Assembly (NCBI RefSeq): GCF_020715685.1
Contig: NZ_CP085840.1
Coordinates: forward strand, 3,968,001-4,032,000
Direction: 5' to 3'
Origin: Dermatobacter hominis
Lineage (GTDB): Bacteria; Actinomycetota; Acidimicrobiia; Acidimicrobiales; Microtrichaceae
DNA length: 64,000 nucleotides
Below the pieces are notes generated by a model. It did no database searches. It was given only the letters and a program-made list of their open reading frames with translations, and was not told where the DNA came from. The translations under genes were made by a program, and so were the position numbers. Of the stretch, positions 52,683 through 61,750 are shown in pieces (within the stretch, counting starts at the first letter, position 1; each line of letters starts with the position of its first letter).

Positions 52683-52714
52683 GTCACACATCGGGGCTGT
52701 CACACATCGGGGCT
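52683..52714 (+). repeat. 16-bp tandem duplication upstream of the sigma factor operon
   Basis: GTCACACATCGGGGCT occurs twice in a row (52683-52698 and 52699-52714). The second copy provides the TGTCACA of the ECF41-type promoter; the first is preceded by C instead of T. Confidence 0.85.
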
Positions 52715-52724
52715 GGCATCCGTC
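52698..52724 (+). promoter_or_regulatory. ECF41-type promoter TGTCACA-N16-CGTC
   Basis: TGTCACA (52698-52704) and CGTC (52721-52724) are 16 nt apart and match the published consensus for ECF41 sigma factors. The site lies 8 nt before the first gene of the operon that encodes an ECF41-like sigma factor, so autoregulation is expected. Confidence 0.75.
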
Positions 52725-52732
52725 GGGAGGGC

Positions 52733-54124
52733 ATGGACGATGCAGCGACCGAACCCCTCAGCAGCACTGACCTCCCCCTCCCCGGGGCCGCCGACGTCGT
52801 GGTCGTCGGCGGCGGGCTCGCCGGCCTGACCGCCGGCGTCGTCGCCGCCCGCAGCGGGGCCCGCACCGTCGTGCTCGACGCCCACGTGCCGGGCGGTCGG
52901 GCCGCGGTCCGCCGGGTGCCGCTCGAGGGCGTCGACGGCGAGGCGGTCTTCAACAGCGGTCCGCGGGCGCTCTACGTCGGCGGCGCCGGGCGGGCCGTGC
53001 TCGACCGGCTCGGGCTCACCCCCGCAGGGCGCAAGCCGCCGACGAAGGGGAGCGGCGCCCTGGTCGACGGCCGCCTCGACGTCCTGCCGACGGGACCCGG
53101 TTCGCTGCTGCGCACCGGGATCGTGTCGCGCTCGTCGAAGGCGAGGCTGACCTCGGTGCTCGGCCGCCTCGCGACCGGACGCGTGCCCGCCGGCCGGCCG
53201 GACGTGTCGAGCACCGGGTGGATCCACGAGCTCGTCGGGGAGCGCGACGACGTGGTCGCGACGGTCGAGGCGCTGTTCCGCGTGGCCACCTACACCGCCG
53301 ACCTCGACTCGCTGTCGGCCGACGCCTCGGTGCCGCAGGTCGTGCACGCCACCAGCTCGGGGGTCCTCTACCTGGACGGCGGCTTCCAGCAGCTGGTGGA
53401 CGGGCTGGCCGACCGGCTCCGCAGGGCCGGCGGCTCGCTGCACGGCCACGCGGCCGTCCGATCGGTCGAGCCGGGGGCCGGGGGCACGTGGACCGTCACG
53501 TGCGCCGACGGCCGAGCGGTCGTGGCGCGGGCGGTGGTGCTCGCCGGCGGCGGCCCGGCGGTGGCGGCGGGCCTTCTGGACCGGCCGGTCCTGGTCGACC
53601 GCGCCGGGCCCGAGGTCACGGCCGCCTGCCTGGAGCTGGCCGTCCGTGGCCCGGTGCCCACGCGCTTCGTGCTCGGCATCGACGAGCCCCTGTACCTGTC
53701 GGAGCACGCGCCCCCGGCCGACCTGGCGCCCGAGGGCGTCAACGTCGTCCACGTGGCGCGGTACGGGGCCACGTCGGCCGACGCCGATCGCACCCGGCTC
53801 GACGAGCTGGCCACGCTCGCCGGCATCCGGCCGGCCGACGTCGTGGCCCGCCGGTTCCTCGGCCGGATGGTCGTCCAGGCCGGGATGCCGACCGCTGCGG
53901 GCGGTGGGCTCGCGGGTCGGCCGCCGGTGGTCGTCGACGACCGCCCCGGCGTGCTGCTGGCCGGCGACTGGGTCGGTCCGGTCGGGCTCCTCGCCGATGC
54001 CGCCGTGGCCAGCGGCGAGTCGGCCGGTGCGCTGGCGGCGGCCCACGCCCGCACCGTGCGCCCGCTCGCTGGCACCCGTCCCGTTGCGGGAGCGGGGGCT
54101 ACGGTCGGAGCGGAGCCACGATGA
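52733..54124 (+). CDS. FAD-dependent oxidoreductase (phytoene-desaturase / amine-oxidase-like)
   Basis: This 463-residue flavoprotein begins with the ADP-binding motif VVVVGGGLAGLTAG (about residues 22-35), an acidic residue at the end of strand 2, and PGGRAAVRR. The C-terminal FAD-binding segment is GVLLAGDWVGPVGLLADAAVASGESAG. The substrate-binding region resembles NAD(P)-binding protoporphyrinogen-oxidase/phytoene-desaturase-like proteins. GGGAGGG precedes the ATG. It overlaps the sigma factor gene (ATGA), as oxidoreductases do in ECF41 loci. Confidence 0.83.
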   Translation: MDDAATEPLSSTDLPLPGAADVVVVGGGLAGLTAGVVAARSGARTVVLDAHVPGGRAAVRRVPLEGVDGEAVFNSGPRALYVGGAGRAVLDRLGLTPAGRKPPTKGSGALVDGRLDVLPTGPGSLLRTGIVSRSSKARLTSVLGRLATGRVPAGRPDVSSTGWIHELVGERDDVVATVEALFRVATYTADLDSLSADASVPQVVHATSSGVLYLDGGFQQLVDGLADRLRRAGGSLHGHAAVRSVEPGAGGTWTVTCADGRAVVARAVVLAGGGPAVAAGLLDRPVLVDRAGPEVTAACLELAVRGPVPTRFVLGIDEPLYLSEHAPPADLAPEGVNVVHVARYGATSADADRTRLDELATLAGIRPADVVARRFLGRMVVQAGMPTAAGGGLAGRPPVVVDDRPGVLLAGDWVGPVGLLADAAVASGESAGALAAAHARTVRPLAGTRPVAGAGATVGAEPR

Positions 54125-55053
54125 GCCACGACGAGCACCCCGACGCCCCCGGCCCGACCGCCGCGGCGGTCGAGGTCTTCGAGGCGGAGCGGGCCCGGCT
54201 GACCGGCCTCGCGTACCGCATGCTCGGGTCGCTCGCCGATGCCGAGGACGTGGTGTCCGAGGCCTGGGTCCGGTTCCAGCGCACCGACCCGTCGACGGTC
54301 GAGCGGCCCGCGGCGTGGCTCACGACCGTGACGTCGCGCCTGGCGATCGACCGCCTCCGGTCCCAGGCCAGCCGGCGCGAGGACTACGTGGGCCCGTGGC
54401 TGCCCGACCCCGTCGTGACCTCGGTGCCGGGCGCGGTCGGACCGGCGCCGTTCGAGGACCCGGCCGAGCGCGCCGAGCTCTCCGAGTCGCTCACCCTCGG
54501 GTTCCTCGTCGTGCTCGACCGGCTGGGGCCGGTGGAGCGGGCCGTGTTCCTGCTCGCCGACGTGTTCGGGGAGCCGTACGCGGAGATCTCCCGGGCCGTC
54601 GGACGCTCCGAGGAGGCCTGCCGTCAGATCGCGTCGCGCGCCCGTCGTCGGGTCCGCGAGGAGCGGGCCGACCGCAGCGCGGCCGACGAGCACCTGCTCG
54701 CCGGCCTCGTCGGTGCGCTCGCCGTCGGCGACGTGCAGGGCCTGCTCGACCTGCTCTCGCCCGACGTCGTGCTGACGAGCGACGGCGGACCCGACCGCCA
54801 CGCCGCCCGACGTCCGGTGCTCGGCCCCGACAAGGTCATCCGGCTGCTGCTCAACCTGACCGGCCGGGTGCCCGAGGGCATCGCGATGGAGATCCAGCAC
54901 GTGAACGCCGCGCCGGCCCTGGTCGTGCACCACCCCGACGGGCCGATCGTCGTGTCGGCCGACGCCAGCGACGACGGGCGCGTCGCCGCCATCCGCGTGC
55001 AGCTCAACCCTGAGAAGGTGGCGGCGCTCGACACCCCGTTCCCCGGCGTCTGA
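54121..55053 (+). CDS. ECF sigma factor, ECF41/SigJ type
   Basis: This 310-residue protein has sigma region 2 (about residues 15-80: LTGLAYRMLGSLADAEDVVSEAW), region 4 (about 125-175: LGPVERAVFLLADVFGEPYAEISRAVG) and a C-terminal SnoaL-like domain. The ECF41 hallmarks are recognisable: WLPDP in the inter-domain linker (about 92-96), DGGPDRHAA (about 221-229; DGGGK is usual) and NPEKV (about 297-301; NPDKL is usual). ECF41 factors are regulated by their own C-terminal domain rather than an anti-sigma factor. It overlaps the oxidoreductase gene and lies behind an ECF41-type promoter. Confidence 0.9.
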   Translation: MSHDEHPDAPGPTAAAVEVFEAERARLTGLAYRMLGSLADAEDVVSEAWVRFQRTDPSTVERPAAWLTTVTSRLAIDRLRSQASRREDYVGPWLPDPVVTSVPGAVGPAPFEDPAERAELSESLTLGFLVVLDRLGPVERAVFLLADVFGEPYAEISRAVGRSEEACRQIASRARRRVREERADRSAADEHLLAGLVGALAVGDVQGLLDLLSPDVVLTSDGGPDRHAARRPVLGPDKVIRLLLNLTGRVPEGIAMEIQHVNAAPALVVHHPDGPIVVSADASDDGRVAAIRVQLNPEKVAALDTPFPGV

Positions 55054-55069
55054 GCCGCCGGCGGGTCGC

Positions 55070-56530
55070 TCAGTACTTGAGCTCGGGCTCCGTGCCGGCC
55101 GGCAGGTTGATCGTCTTGTACTCGAGGAACTCCTCGAGGCCCTCCGGGCCCAGCTCCCGGCCGAGACCGGACTGCTTGTAGCCGCCGAACGGCGAACCGA
55201 ACGCCATGCCGTACATGTTCACGCCGTAGGTGCCGGTGCGGACCCGGCGGGCGACGTCGAGCGCGGCGTCGACGTCGGCCCCCCACACCGACCCGGACAG
55301 GCCGTAGTCGGAGTCGTTCGCGATGCGCACCGCGTCGTCGACGTCGTCGTAGGAGATGACCGACACGACCGGTCCGAAGATCTCCTCCTGGGCGACGCGC
55401 ATGTCGTTGGTGACGTCGACGAGCAGCGTCGGCTCGACGAACCAGCCCTGCTGGTCGGTCCCGGGACGGCCGCCGCCGACGGCGACGCGGGCGCCCTCGT
55501 CGGCCCCGACCTGGATGTAGCCCTCGACCCGATCGCGCTGCGCCTCGTTGATGAGCGGGCCCACGTTGGTGCCGAAGTCGGTCGGGTCGCCGACCACCTG
55601 CGCCGCCATCTTCTCGGTGAGCACGCCGACGATCTCGTCGTAGCGGGACTGCGGGGCGAGCACCCGGGTCTGGGCGACGCAGGCCTGGCCGTTGTTCATG
55701 ATGCCGGCGGAGAGCAGCTCGTCGGCGATGCCGTCGATGTCGACGTCGTCGAGCAGGATCGCCGCCGACTTGCCACCGAGCTCCAGCGTGCAGCGCTTGA
55801 GCTGCTCGCCGCAGATGGCGCCGATCTTGCGACCGGCGGCGGTCGAGCCGGTGAACGACACCTTGTCGACGTCGGGGTGGCGGACGAGGTACTCGCTGAC
55901 CTCGCGGTCGGCCGGCACGATGTTGAGCACGCCGGCCGGCACGCCGGCCTCCTGCGCCAGCTCGGCGAAGCGGAACGCCGACAGCGGCGTGTCGGGGGCC
56001 GGCTTGAGGACCATCGTCGAGCCGGACGCGAGCGTCGGCGCGAACTTCAGCATCGAGATGAAGAGGGGCACGTTCCAGGGGATGATGCCGGCGACGACGC
56101 CGACCGGCTCCTTGCGCACGATCGCTGGGCCCAGGATGTCCTGGCGCAGCTCCTCGAACTCGAACTCCTCGAGCACCTTGACGTAGGCGTCGAGCACCAT
56201 GTTGGTGGCGCCGATCTGGCCGAAGTGCGAGAACAGGATCGTGGCGCCGACCTCGTCGGTCACCAGGTTGGCCAGCTCGTCGGAGGCCTCGAGCAGCTTG
56301 GCCTGCAGCGACCGCATGACCTCGAGGCGCTCGGCCTTCGTGGCACCGGCCCACGGGCCCGTCTCGAGCGCGGCCCGGGCGGCGGCGACCGCACGGTCCA
56401 CGTCGGCCTTGGTGCCCTCGGGGACGCTCCCGATGACCTCGAGCGTCGCGGGGTTCACGACCTCGAAGCGATCGGAGCCGGCGGGATCCACCCACTCGCC
56501 CCCGATGTAGAGCTGCTTGTAGTCGGTCAT
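55070..56530 (-). CDS. Aldehyde dehydrogenase family protein
   Basis: This 486-residue NAD(P)-dependent aldehyde dehydrogenase has the catalytic Cys284 in NNGQACVAQ and the general base Glu250 in LELGGKS. The cofactor motif is FTGSTAAGR and IIPWNVP is present near residue 150. It oxidises an aldehyde to the acid, with the substrate unknown. GAGGGGGA stands before the ATG. A CTGAC-N5-GTCAG site lies 44 nt upstream, suggesting TetR-type control, shared with the thiolase gene. Confidence 0.92.
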   Translation of the reverse strand: MTDYKQLYIGGEWVDPAGSDRFEVVNPATLEVIGSVPEGTKADVDRAVAAARAALETGPWAGATKAERLEVMRSLQAKLLEASDELANLVTDEVGATILFSHFGQIGATNMVLDAYVKVLEEFEFEELRQDILGPAIVRKEPVGVVAGIIPWNVPLFISMLKFAPTLASGSTMVLKPAPDTPLSAFRFAELAQEAGVPAGVLNIVPADREVSEYLVRHPDVDKVSFTGSTAAGRKIGAICGEQLKRCTLELGGKSAAILLDDVDIDGIADELLSAGIMNNGQACVAQTRVLAPQSRYDEIVGVLTEKMAAQVVGDPTDFGTNVGPLINEAQRDRVEGYIQVGADEGARVAVGGGRPGTDQQGWFVEPTLLVDVTNDMRVAQEEIFGPVVSVISYDDVDDAVRIANDSDYGLSGSVWGADVDAALDVARRVRTGTYGVNMYGMAFGSPFGGYKQSGLGRELGPEGLEEFLEYKTINLPAGTEPELKY

Positions 56531-56573
56531 CGATCGGTCCCCCTCGGACGGAAGTTCGGTCCGCGCAGCGTAC

Positions 56574-56588
56574 CTGACCCCCCGTCAG
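56574..56588. promoter_or_regulatory. Inverted repeat operator CTGAC-ccccc-GTCAG
   Basis: The same half-sites, spacing and following ATCG as at 18124-18138. It lies between the aldehyde dehydrogenase and the divergent catabolic operon and could act on either. Confidence 0.5.
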
Positions 56589-56648
56589 ATCGACGCCGCG
56601 GCGGACCGCCGGATGCCGACGCCTTCCGCCTCGGCGGCCCGGCGCAAC

Positions 56649-56654
56649 TACCGT
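56649..56654 (+). promoter_or_regulatory. -10 hexamer TACCGT for a leaderless operon
   Basis: TACCGT lies 6 nt before the GTG at 56661. Confidence 0.55.
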
Positions 56655-56660
56655 GCGCAC

Positions 56661-57701
56661 GTGGCAGCGGGCACGGCGACACCGGTGGGCATCGGGGTGG
56701 TGGGCATCGAGCACCTGCACGTGTTCGAGCTGGTCGACGGGCTGGTCGCCGCGGGCTGCACGCCCGTGGCGCACGCGTCGGCCTCCGATTCGCTCGCGGA
56801 CCTCTACGGCACCTGGCAGGCCTCCTCGGAGCCGGTCGGCGCGGAGGCGGTCCTGTCGGACCCGCGCGTCGACGTGGTCGTGCTGGCCGGCGTCCCCGCG
56901 GACCGGGCCGACGTCGCCGTCGCCGCCCTCGAGGCCGGCAAGGACGTGCTGTCGGCGAAGCCGGGCGTGACCACGGCGGCGCAGCTGGCACGCGTCCGCG
57001 GCGCGGCGACGGCATCGGGCCGGCGGTGGTGGGTGCTGTTCTCGGAGCGCTACGCCAACCCGGCGGTGCTGCGGGCCGTCGAGCTGGCGCGCACCGGCGC
57101 CATCGGGCGGGTCGTGCACGTCGAGGCGTCCGCACCCCACCGGCTCTCACCCGACGAGCGGCCCGCGTGGTTCTTCGACCGGGAGCGTGCCGGCGGCATC
57201 GTCGTCGACCTCGGCACCCACCAGGTCGACCACTTCCTCGCCGCCACCGGCGCCGACGCCGCGGACGTGCAGGTCGTGGCGTCGGCCGCCGGCTCGACGC
57301 GGGACTGGGGCGACGATCCGGCGCGAGCCGGGTTCGAGGACGTCGGTGAGCTGGTGCTGGCCGCGCCCGGCGTCCGGGGGCACCACCGGATCGACTTCCT
57401 CGAGCCCGACGGGTTCCCCACCTGGGGCGACACCCGCCTGGTCATCACCGGCACCGACGGCCGGCTCGAGGTGCGGATCGCGGTCGGCGACGACGGCCAG
57501 CACGAGCCGGCGGCGGTCTGGATCACCGACCACCGGGGCGTCCACCGCGACGACGAGGTCCCCGAGGCGACGTGGGCACGCGACCTGCTCGCGGACCGGG
57601 CCGACGGCGGCGAGCGGTTCATGGCGCGCGACCACGCGTTCGACGTCACGGCGCTGGCCCTGCAGGCCGCCGCGGCGGCGAGCGGCTGGGGGACGGCATG
57701 A
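56661..57701 (+). CDS. Gfo/Idh/MocA family oxidoreductase
   Basis: This 346-residue NAD(P)-dependent enzyme has GIGVVGIEHLHV at the Rossmann start and the family motif SAKPGVTT, where EKP is common. The C-terminal alpha/beta domain carries GIVVDLGTHQVDHF. Members oxidise sugars, inositols or similar polyols. It starts a tight operon: its stop overlaps the DHDPS-like gene (ATGA), and the OYE-like gene follows. GTG 56661 was preferred because TACCGT lies 6 nt upstream. Confidence 0.87.
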   Translation: MAAGTATPVGIGVVGIEHLHVFELVDGLVAAGCTPVAHASASDSLADLYGTWQASSEPVGAEAVLSDPRVDVVVLAGVPADRADVAVAALEAGKDVLSAKPGVTTAAQLARVRGAATASGRRWWVLFSERYANPAVLRAVELARTGAIGRVVHVEASAPHRLSPDERPAWFFDRERAGGIVVDLGTHQVDHFLAATGADAADVQVVASAAGSTRDWGDDPARAGFEDVGELVLAAPGVRGHHRIDFLEPDGFPTWGDTRLVITGTDGRLEVRIAVGDDGQHEPAAVWITDHRGVHRDDEVPEATWARDLLADRADGGERFMARDHAFDVTALALQAAAAASGWGTA

Positions 57702-58684
57702 GCGACCGGATGATCGACGGTGGGGACCGGGCCGAGGGCGCGACGCCGCCGTACGACCTGCTCCGGCCGGGCCGGCGCATCACGGGCATGTCCGCCGTGC
57801 TGCTGCCGTTCTCCGACCCCGACACGCCCGACGTCGACGGGTTCCTCGCCCACCTGGACCGCACGGTCGAGGCCGGGCTCGTCCCCGCCATCAACATGGA
57901 CACCGGCTTCGGTCCGACGCTGACCGGCGAGGCGAGGGCGGAGCTGCTGCGCCTGGCGCGCGACGCGGTGGCGGGCGAGGTGGTCGCCGGCGCGCACGTC
58001 GCCGACCTGCCGGGCGACCCCTTCGACCCCGACGCCCTCCACGCCGAGGTCGACCGCCTGCAGGAGGCGGGAGCGACGCCGATCCTCTTCCCGTCCCACG
58101 GGTTGGCGGAGCTCGCCGACGACGAGGTGGTCGAGGCGTGGGCGCGGGTGGGGGAGCGCTGCGAGCGCTTCCTCGGCTTCGAGCTGTCGCCCGAGTTCCA
58201 CCCCGCCGGGCGCATCCTCGGGCTCGACGCCTGCCGCGCCGTGCTCGACATTCCCACCTGCGTGGGGGCCAAGCACTCGTCGCTGTCGCGCGAGCCCGAG
58301 TGGGACCGGCTCCGGCTCCGCGACGAGCTCCGCCCCGACTTCCTCGTGCTGACCGGCAACGACCTCGCCGTCGACATGGTCTGCTACGGCAGCGACTACC
58401 TGCTCGGCATCACCACGTTCGCCCCCGACCTCTTCGCGGAGCGCGACCGCCGCTGGGCCGCCGGCGACCCAACGTTCCACCAGCTCAACGACGACCTGCA
58501 GTACCTCGGGCGCTTCGCCTTCCGCCGCCCGGTGCCGGCCTACAAGCACTCGGCCGCGCAGTTCCTCCGGCTGCGGGGCTGGATCGACGGCGACCAGACC
58601 CAGGCCGGCGCGCCCGAGCGCCCGGCGACCGACCTGCCGATCCTGGCCGAGATCGCCGACCGCCTCGGCGTGCTGCCGGCATGA
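57698..58684 (+). CDS. Dihydrodipicolinate synthase family protein
   Basis: This 328-residue TIM-barrel protein resembles the DHDPS/N-acetylneuraminate lyase family (class I aldolases). The Schiff-base lysine is likely Lys192 in TCVGAKHSSLSRE. The N-terminal SAVLLPFSDPDTPDVDGFLAHLD is typical. In this setting it is more likely a sugar-acid aldolase or dehydratase than the lysine pathway enzyme. It overlaps the Gfo/Idh/MocA gene and precedes the OYE-like gene by 10 nt. Confidence 0.83.
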   Translation: MSDRMIDGGDRAEGATPPYDLLRPGRRITGMSAVLLPFSDPDTPDVDGFLAHLDRTVEAGLVPAINMDTGFGPTLTGEARAELLRLARDAVAGEVVAGAHVADLPGDPFDPDALHAEVDRLQEAGATPILFPSHGLAELADDEVVEAWARVGERCERFLGFELSPEFHPAGRILGLDACRAVLDIPTCVGAKHSSLSREPEWDRLRLRDELRPDFLVLTGNDLAVDMVCYGSDYLLGITTFAPDLFAERDRRWAAGDPTFHQLNDDLQYLGRFAFRRPVPAYKHSAAQFLRLRGWIDGDQTQAGAPERPATDLPILAEIADRLGVLPA

Positions 58685-58694
58685 GGGCCCGACG

Positions 58695-60128
58695 ATGAGC
58701 GCACGCCGCCTCGAGCACCCGCAGATCAAGCAGTACGGGACGCCGGCCGAGCTCCGGGAGCGGCTGGCTGCGCTGGGCCTCGACCTGCCCGTCGACGACG
58801 TCATCGACCCGTCGGCCGACCTCGCGCAGCCCCTGGCGATCGCCGATGCCGCCCGCCCGCTCGTCGCCCCGAACCGGTTCGCCATCCTGCCGATGGAGGG
58901 CTGGGACGCCGAGCGCGACGGCGCGCCGAGCGACCTGGTGCGCCGCCGCTGGCGGCGGTTCGGTTCGTCGGGGGCCGGGCTCGTCTGGGGTGGCGAGGCC
59001 GCTGCGGTCCGCCACGACGGCCGCGCCAACCCGAACCAGCTGGTGATGGCCGACCACACGGCCGAGGACGTCGCCGGCCTGCGTACGGAGCTCGTCGAGG
59101 CCGCCGCCGAGGTCGGGGTCGCGCCGGTGGTCGGGCTGCAGCTCACGCACTCGGGTCGCTGGTCGCGGCCCGACGGCGAACCCGCGCCGCGCACGGCGCG
59201 GCTCGACCCGGTGCTCGACGAGCGCGTGGGCGCGGGCGAGCACACGCTGCTGTCCGACGGCGAGCTCGACGAGCTCGCCGCCACGTTCGTCCACGCCGCC
59301 GGCCTTGCGGCGGCGGCCGGCTTCGACTTCGTCGACGTCAAGGCGTGCCACGGCTACCTCGGCCACGAGCTGCTGATGGCCCGCGACCGCGAGGGGCGCT
59401 ACGGCGGCGACCTCGAGGGCCGGACCCGCTTCCTGCGGACCGTCGTCGCCGGCATCCGCGACGAGCACCCGGCGCTCGGCATCGGCGTGCGGCTCAGCCT
59501 CTACGACCCGGGCCCGCTCCGCCCAGGACCCGACGGGGTCGTCGAGCCGGTCCCCGGAGCGATCGAGGGGTTCGGTCCGGTCGGCCCCGACGGCCGGCCC
59601 GACCTGACCGAGGCCGTCGAGGTCGTCCGCCTGCTGGCCGGTGCCGGCGTGCGCATGGTCTGCACGACGGCGTCGAGCCCGTACTGGGCGCCGGCGGTCC
59701 AGCGCCCTGCGTGGTTCCCCCCGTCGGACGGCGCGCTGCCGGCGCGGGACCCGCTCGTCGACACGGTCGTGATGCTGGCCGCGGCGCGGGACCTCCGGGC
59801 CGCGGCACCCGAGGGGACCGTGGTGGTCGGCACCGGCTTCACCTACCTGCAGCAGCACCTGCCCGAGGTCGGCCAGGCGCTGCTGCGCCAGGGCTGGGTC
59901 GACTCGGTGGGCCTCGGGCGGATGGTGCTCAGCTACCCCGAGCTGCCCGCCGACGTCCTCGCCGGCCGATCGCTGCAGCCGCGCAAGGTCTGCCGCACGT
60001 TCTCCGACTGCACCACGGCGCCGCGCAACGGCCTGGTGTCGGGGTGCTACCCGCTCGACCCCTTCTACAAGGAGCGCCCCGAGCGGGTGGAGCTGGCTGC
60101 GGTCAAGCGGCGCATGCGGGCCGGCTAG
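58695..60128 (+). CDS. NADH:flavin oxidoreductase (Old Yellow Enzyme-like)
   Basis: This 477-residue FMN protein has the OYE family pattern: APNRFAILPMEGW near residue 56, GLQLTHSGRWSRP with the active-site His about 155, VDVKACHGYLGHEL and a C-terminal GTGFTYLQQHLPE phosphate-binding region. It would reduce an activated C=C bond. It differs from basic OYEs by a longer N-terminus. It is the third gene of the sugar-acid-type operon. Confidence 0.87.
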   Translation: MSARRLEHPQIKQYGTPAELRERLAALGLDLPVDDVIDPSADLAQPLAIADAARPLVAPNRFAILPMEGWDAERDGAPSDLVRRRWRRFGSSGAGLVWGGEAAAVRHDGRANPNQLVMADHTAEDVAGLRTELVEAAAEVGVAPVVGLQLTHSGRWSRPDGEPAPRTARLDPVLDERVGAGEHTLLSDGELDELAATFVHAAGLAAAAGFDFVDVKACHGYLGHELLMARDREGRYGGDLEGRTRFLRTVVAGIRDEHPALGIGVRLSLYDPGPLRPGPDGVVEPVPGAIEGFGPVGPDGRPDLTEAVEVVRLLAGAGVRMVCTTASSPYWAPAVQRPAWFPPSDGALPARDPLVDTVVMLAAARDLRAAAPEGTVVVGTGFTYLQQHLPEVGQALLRQGWVDSVGLGRMVLSYPELPADVLAGRSLQPRKVCRTFSDCTTAPRNGLVSGCYPLDPFYKERPERVELAAVKRRMRAG

Positions 60129-60167
60129 CCCGCGCCGTCGGGCACGGCGTCGGTCGTGCGGGCCGGG

Positions 60168-60626
60168 CTACTTGTAGCCGACCATGATCCGCTCGACCCA
60201 CGAGGCGGGGGCGGCGTTCATCAGGGTGCCGAGGTCCCAGTAGTCCCACCAGCGCGTGACCTTGCCGTCCTCGTCGAACTGGTGGATCGACACGAAGGGC
60301 AGGACGACCTCGTCGCCGGTGTCCCACGTCCAGTGCTCGCGGTGCTCGGTCACGACCGTGTCGCCCTGCGCCGTGACGCTCCAACCGGGCACGTGCTCGT
60401 AGCCCGCGAGCGGCTCGAGCCCGAGGCGCAGCCGGGCGGCCACCTCGGCCGGGCCGAACGCGCCCTCCTCGGGGGCCGGCACGTCGCGGTAGTTGCCGTC
60501 CGGGGTGAACCACGCGCCGACGGCGGCGAAGTCGCGGCGGAACAGGTCGGCCCAGAACCGCTCGATCAGCTCGGCGTTGCGAGCGGCGCGATCGGCGGGC
60601 GCAGCGTCGTCGGTGGCGTCGGTCAT
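60168..60626 (-). CDS. SnoaL/NTF2-like protein (limonene-epoxide-hydrolase-like)
   Basis: This 152-residue protein has an NTF2-like cone fold: NAELIERFWADLFRRDFAAVGAWF at the start, EHREHWTW and WWDYWDLGTLMN at the end. It resembles limonene-1,2-epoxide hydrolase and SnoaL-like polyketide cyclases. The exact activity is unknown. TAGGGT on the minus strand lies 8 nt before the ATG, near the leaderless spacing. Confidence 0.8.
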   Translation of the reverse strand: MTDATDDAAPADRAARNAELIERFWADLFRRDFAAVGAWFTPDGNYRDVPAPEEGAFGPAEVAARLRLGLEPLAGYEHVPGWSVTAQGDTVVTEHREHWTWDTGDEVVLPFVSIHQFDEDGKVTRWWDYWDLGTLMNAAPASWVERIMVGYK

Positions 60627-60634
60627 GGCGCGGC

Positions 60635-60640
60635 ACCCTA
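60635..60640 (-). promoter_or_regulatory. -10 hexamer TAGGGT for the SnoaL-like gene
   Basis: On the minus strand TAGGGT lies 8 nt before the ATG at 60626. Confidence 0.4.
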
Positions 60641-60694
60641 GCCACGGCGGCGGGGGAGCACCGTGGCGACCGGCGCCCGTGCGATGATCCGGTC

Positions 60695-61711
60695 GTGAGC
60701 GAGCAGCCCGACGGGAAGGGCGCGGTCCCGGCGCCCGACGCGGCGGGTGCGGGCGCGTCCGATGCGAGCGCACCGGACGGCACCGACGGGTCGGGCGGGC
60801 CCCGTCGGGTCCAGCGGACGAAGGACCGCATCGACGGCACGCGCGAGCGCGTCGGGATCGTCGTCGAGCGCGTCGTCGCGGCCCGGCCCGACACGCCGCT
60901 GATCGACACCGGCTTCGAGCTCTACGAGCGGGACTCCCGCATCGCGGGCGGCATGCTGGCGGGGGCGATCGCCTTCCGCCTCTTCCTGCTCGTCGTGCCG
61001 CTCCTGCTGATCCTGGTCGCCGGGCTGGGGTTCCTCCACGAGAGCGAGAGCGAGCGCGGCGCGTCGGATCAGCTCGGCTTCTCGCAGGCGCTCGTCGACA
61101 CGATGTCGACCGTCGGCGCCAACGCCGCCCGGGGGCGCTGGATCACGCTGTGGGTCGGGCTCGTCGCCACGGTCTTCGCGGTCCGCACGCTGATCAAGTC
61201 GCTGCGGATCGTGCACAACCTCGCGTGGGGCACCTCGCGCAAGCCCTCGGCCAACCGCCCGCTCGACGTGCTGGTCGGCGTCGGCGTCGTCGCCCTGGTC
61301 ATCGCCATGATGGCCGCCGCCCAGTGGGCGCGGGCCCGGACGCCCGGCGGCGGGATCCTCGCCTCGGTCGTGATCGGCGTGGTGGCGACGGGGATCTACC
61401 TCGTCGTCGAGCTGCTGCTGCCGCGCGCCGAGGGCACGTCGTGGCTCGGGCTCGTGCCCGGCGCGGTGCTGGTCGGCGCCGGCACCCAGGCGCTCCACGC
61501 AGCCACGGTCTTCTACTTCGCAGGGCGGGTGTCGCGGATGTCGGAGACCTACGGGCCCCTGGGCGTGGCGATCGTCGTGCTGCTCTGGCTCTACATCCTG
61601 GGCCGCCTCATCGTCGGCGCCGCCGTCCTCAACGCCGGGCTGACCGATCGCCGGACACGCGGCGTGGCCACGTGGTCACCGATCGACATGTCCCTGTTCC
61701 GGGGTCGATGA
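60695..61711 (+). CDS. YihY/BrkB family membrane protein
   Basis: This 338-residue protein has a long acidic/Gly-rich cytoplasmic N-terminus (about 1-60) and then six hydrophobic segments in the BrkB/YihY pattern: MLAGAIAFRLFLLVVPLLLILVAGLGF, later GTSWLGLVPGAVLVGAGTQALH and GPLGVAIVVLLWLYILGRLIVGAAVLNAGL. These proteins were once called RNase BN but are transport or envelope proteins of unclear role. GATGAT lies 6 nt before the GTG. Confidence 0.85.
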   Translation: MSEQPDGKGAVPAPDAAGAGASDASAPDGTDGSGGPRRVQRTKDRIDGTRERVGIVVERVVAARPDTPLIDTGFELYERDSRIAGGMLAGAIAFRLFLLVVPLLLILVAGLGFLHESESERGASDQLGFSQALVDTMSTVGANAARGRWITLWVGLVATVFAVRTLIKSLRIVHNLAWGTSRKPSANRPLDVLVGVGVVALVIAMMAAAQWARARTPGGGILASVVIGVVATGIYLVVELLLPRAEGTSWLGLVPGAVLVGAGTQALHAATVFYFAGRVSRMSETYGPLGVAIVVLLWLYILGRLIVGAAVLNAGLTDRRTRGVATWSPIDMSLFRGR

Positions 61712-61750
61712 GGCGGTTCGTACATTTTCGTACCGCCCGTCAGAAAAATG

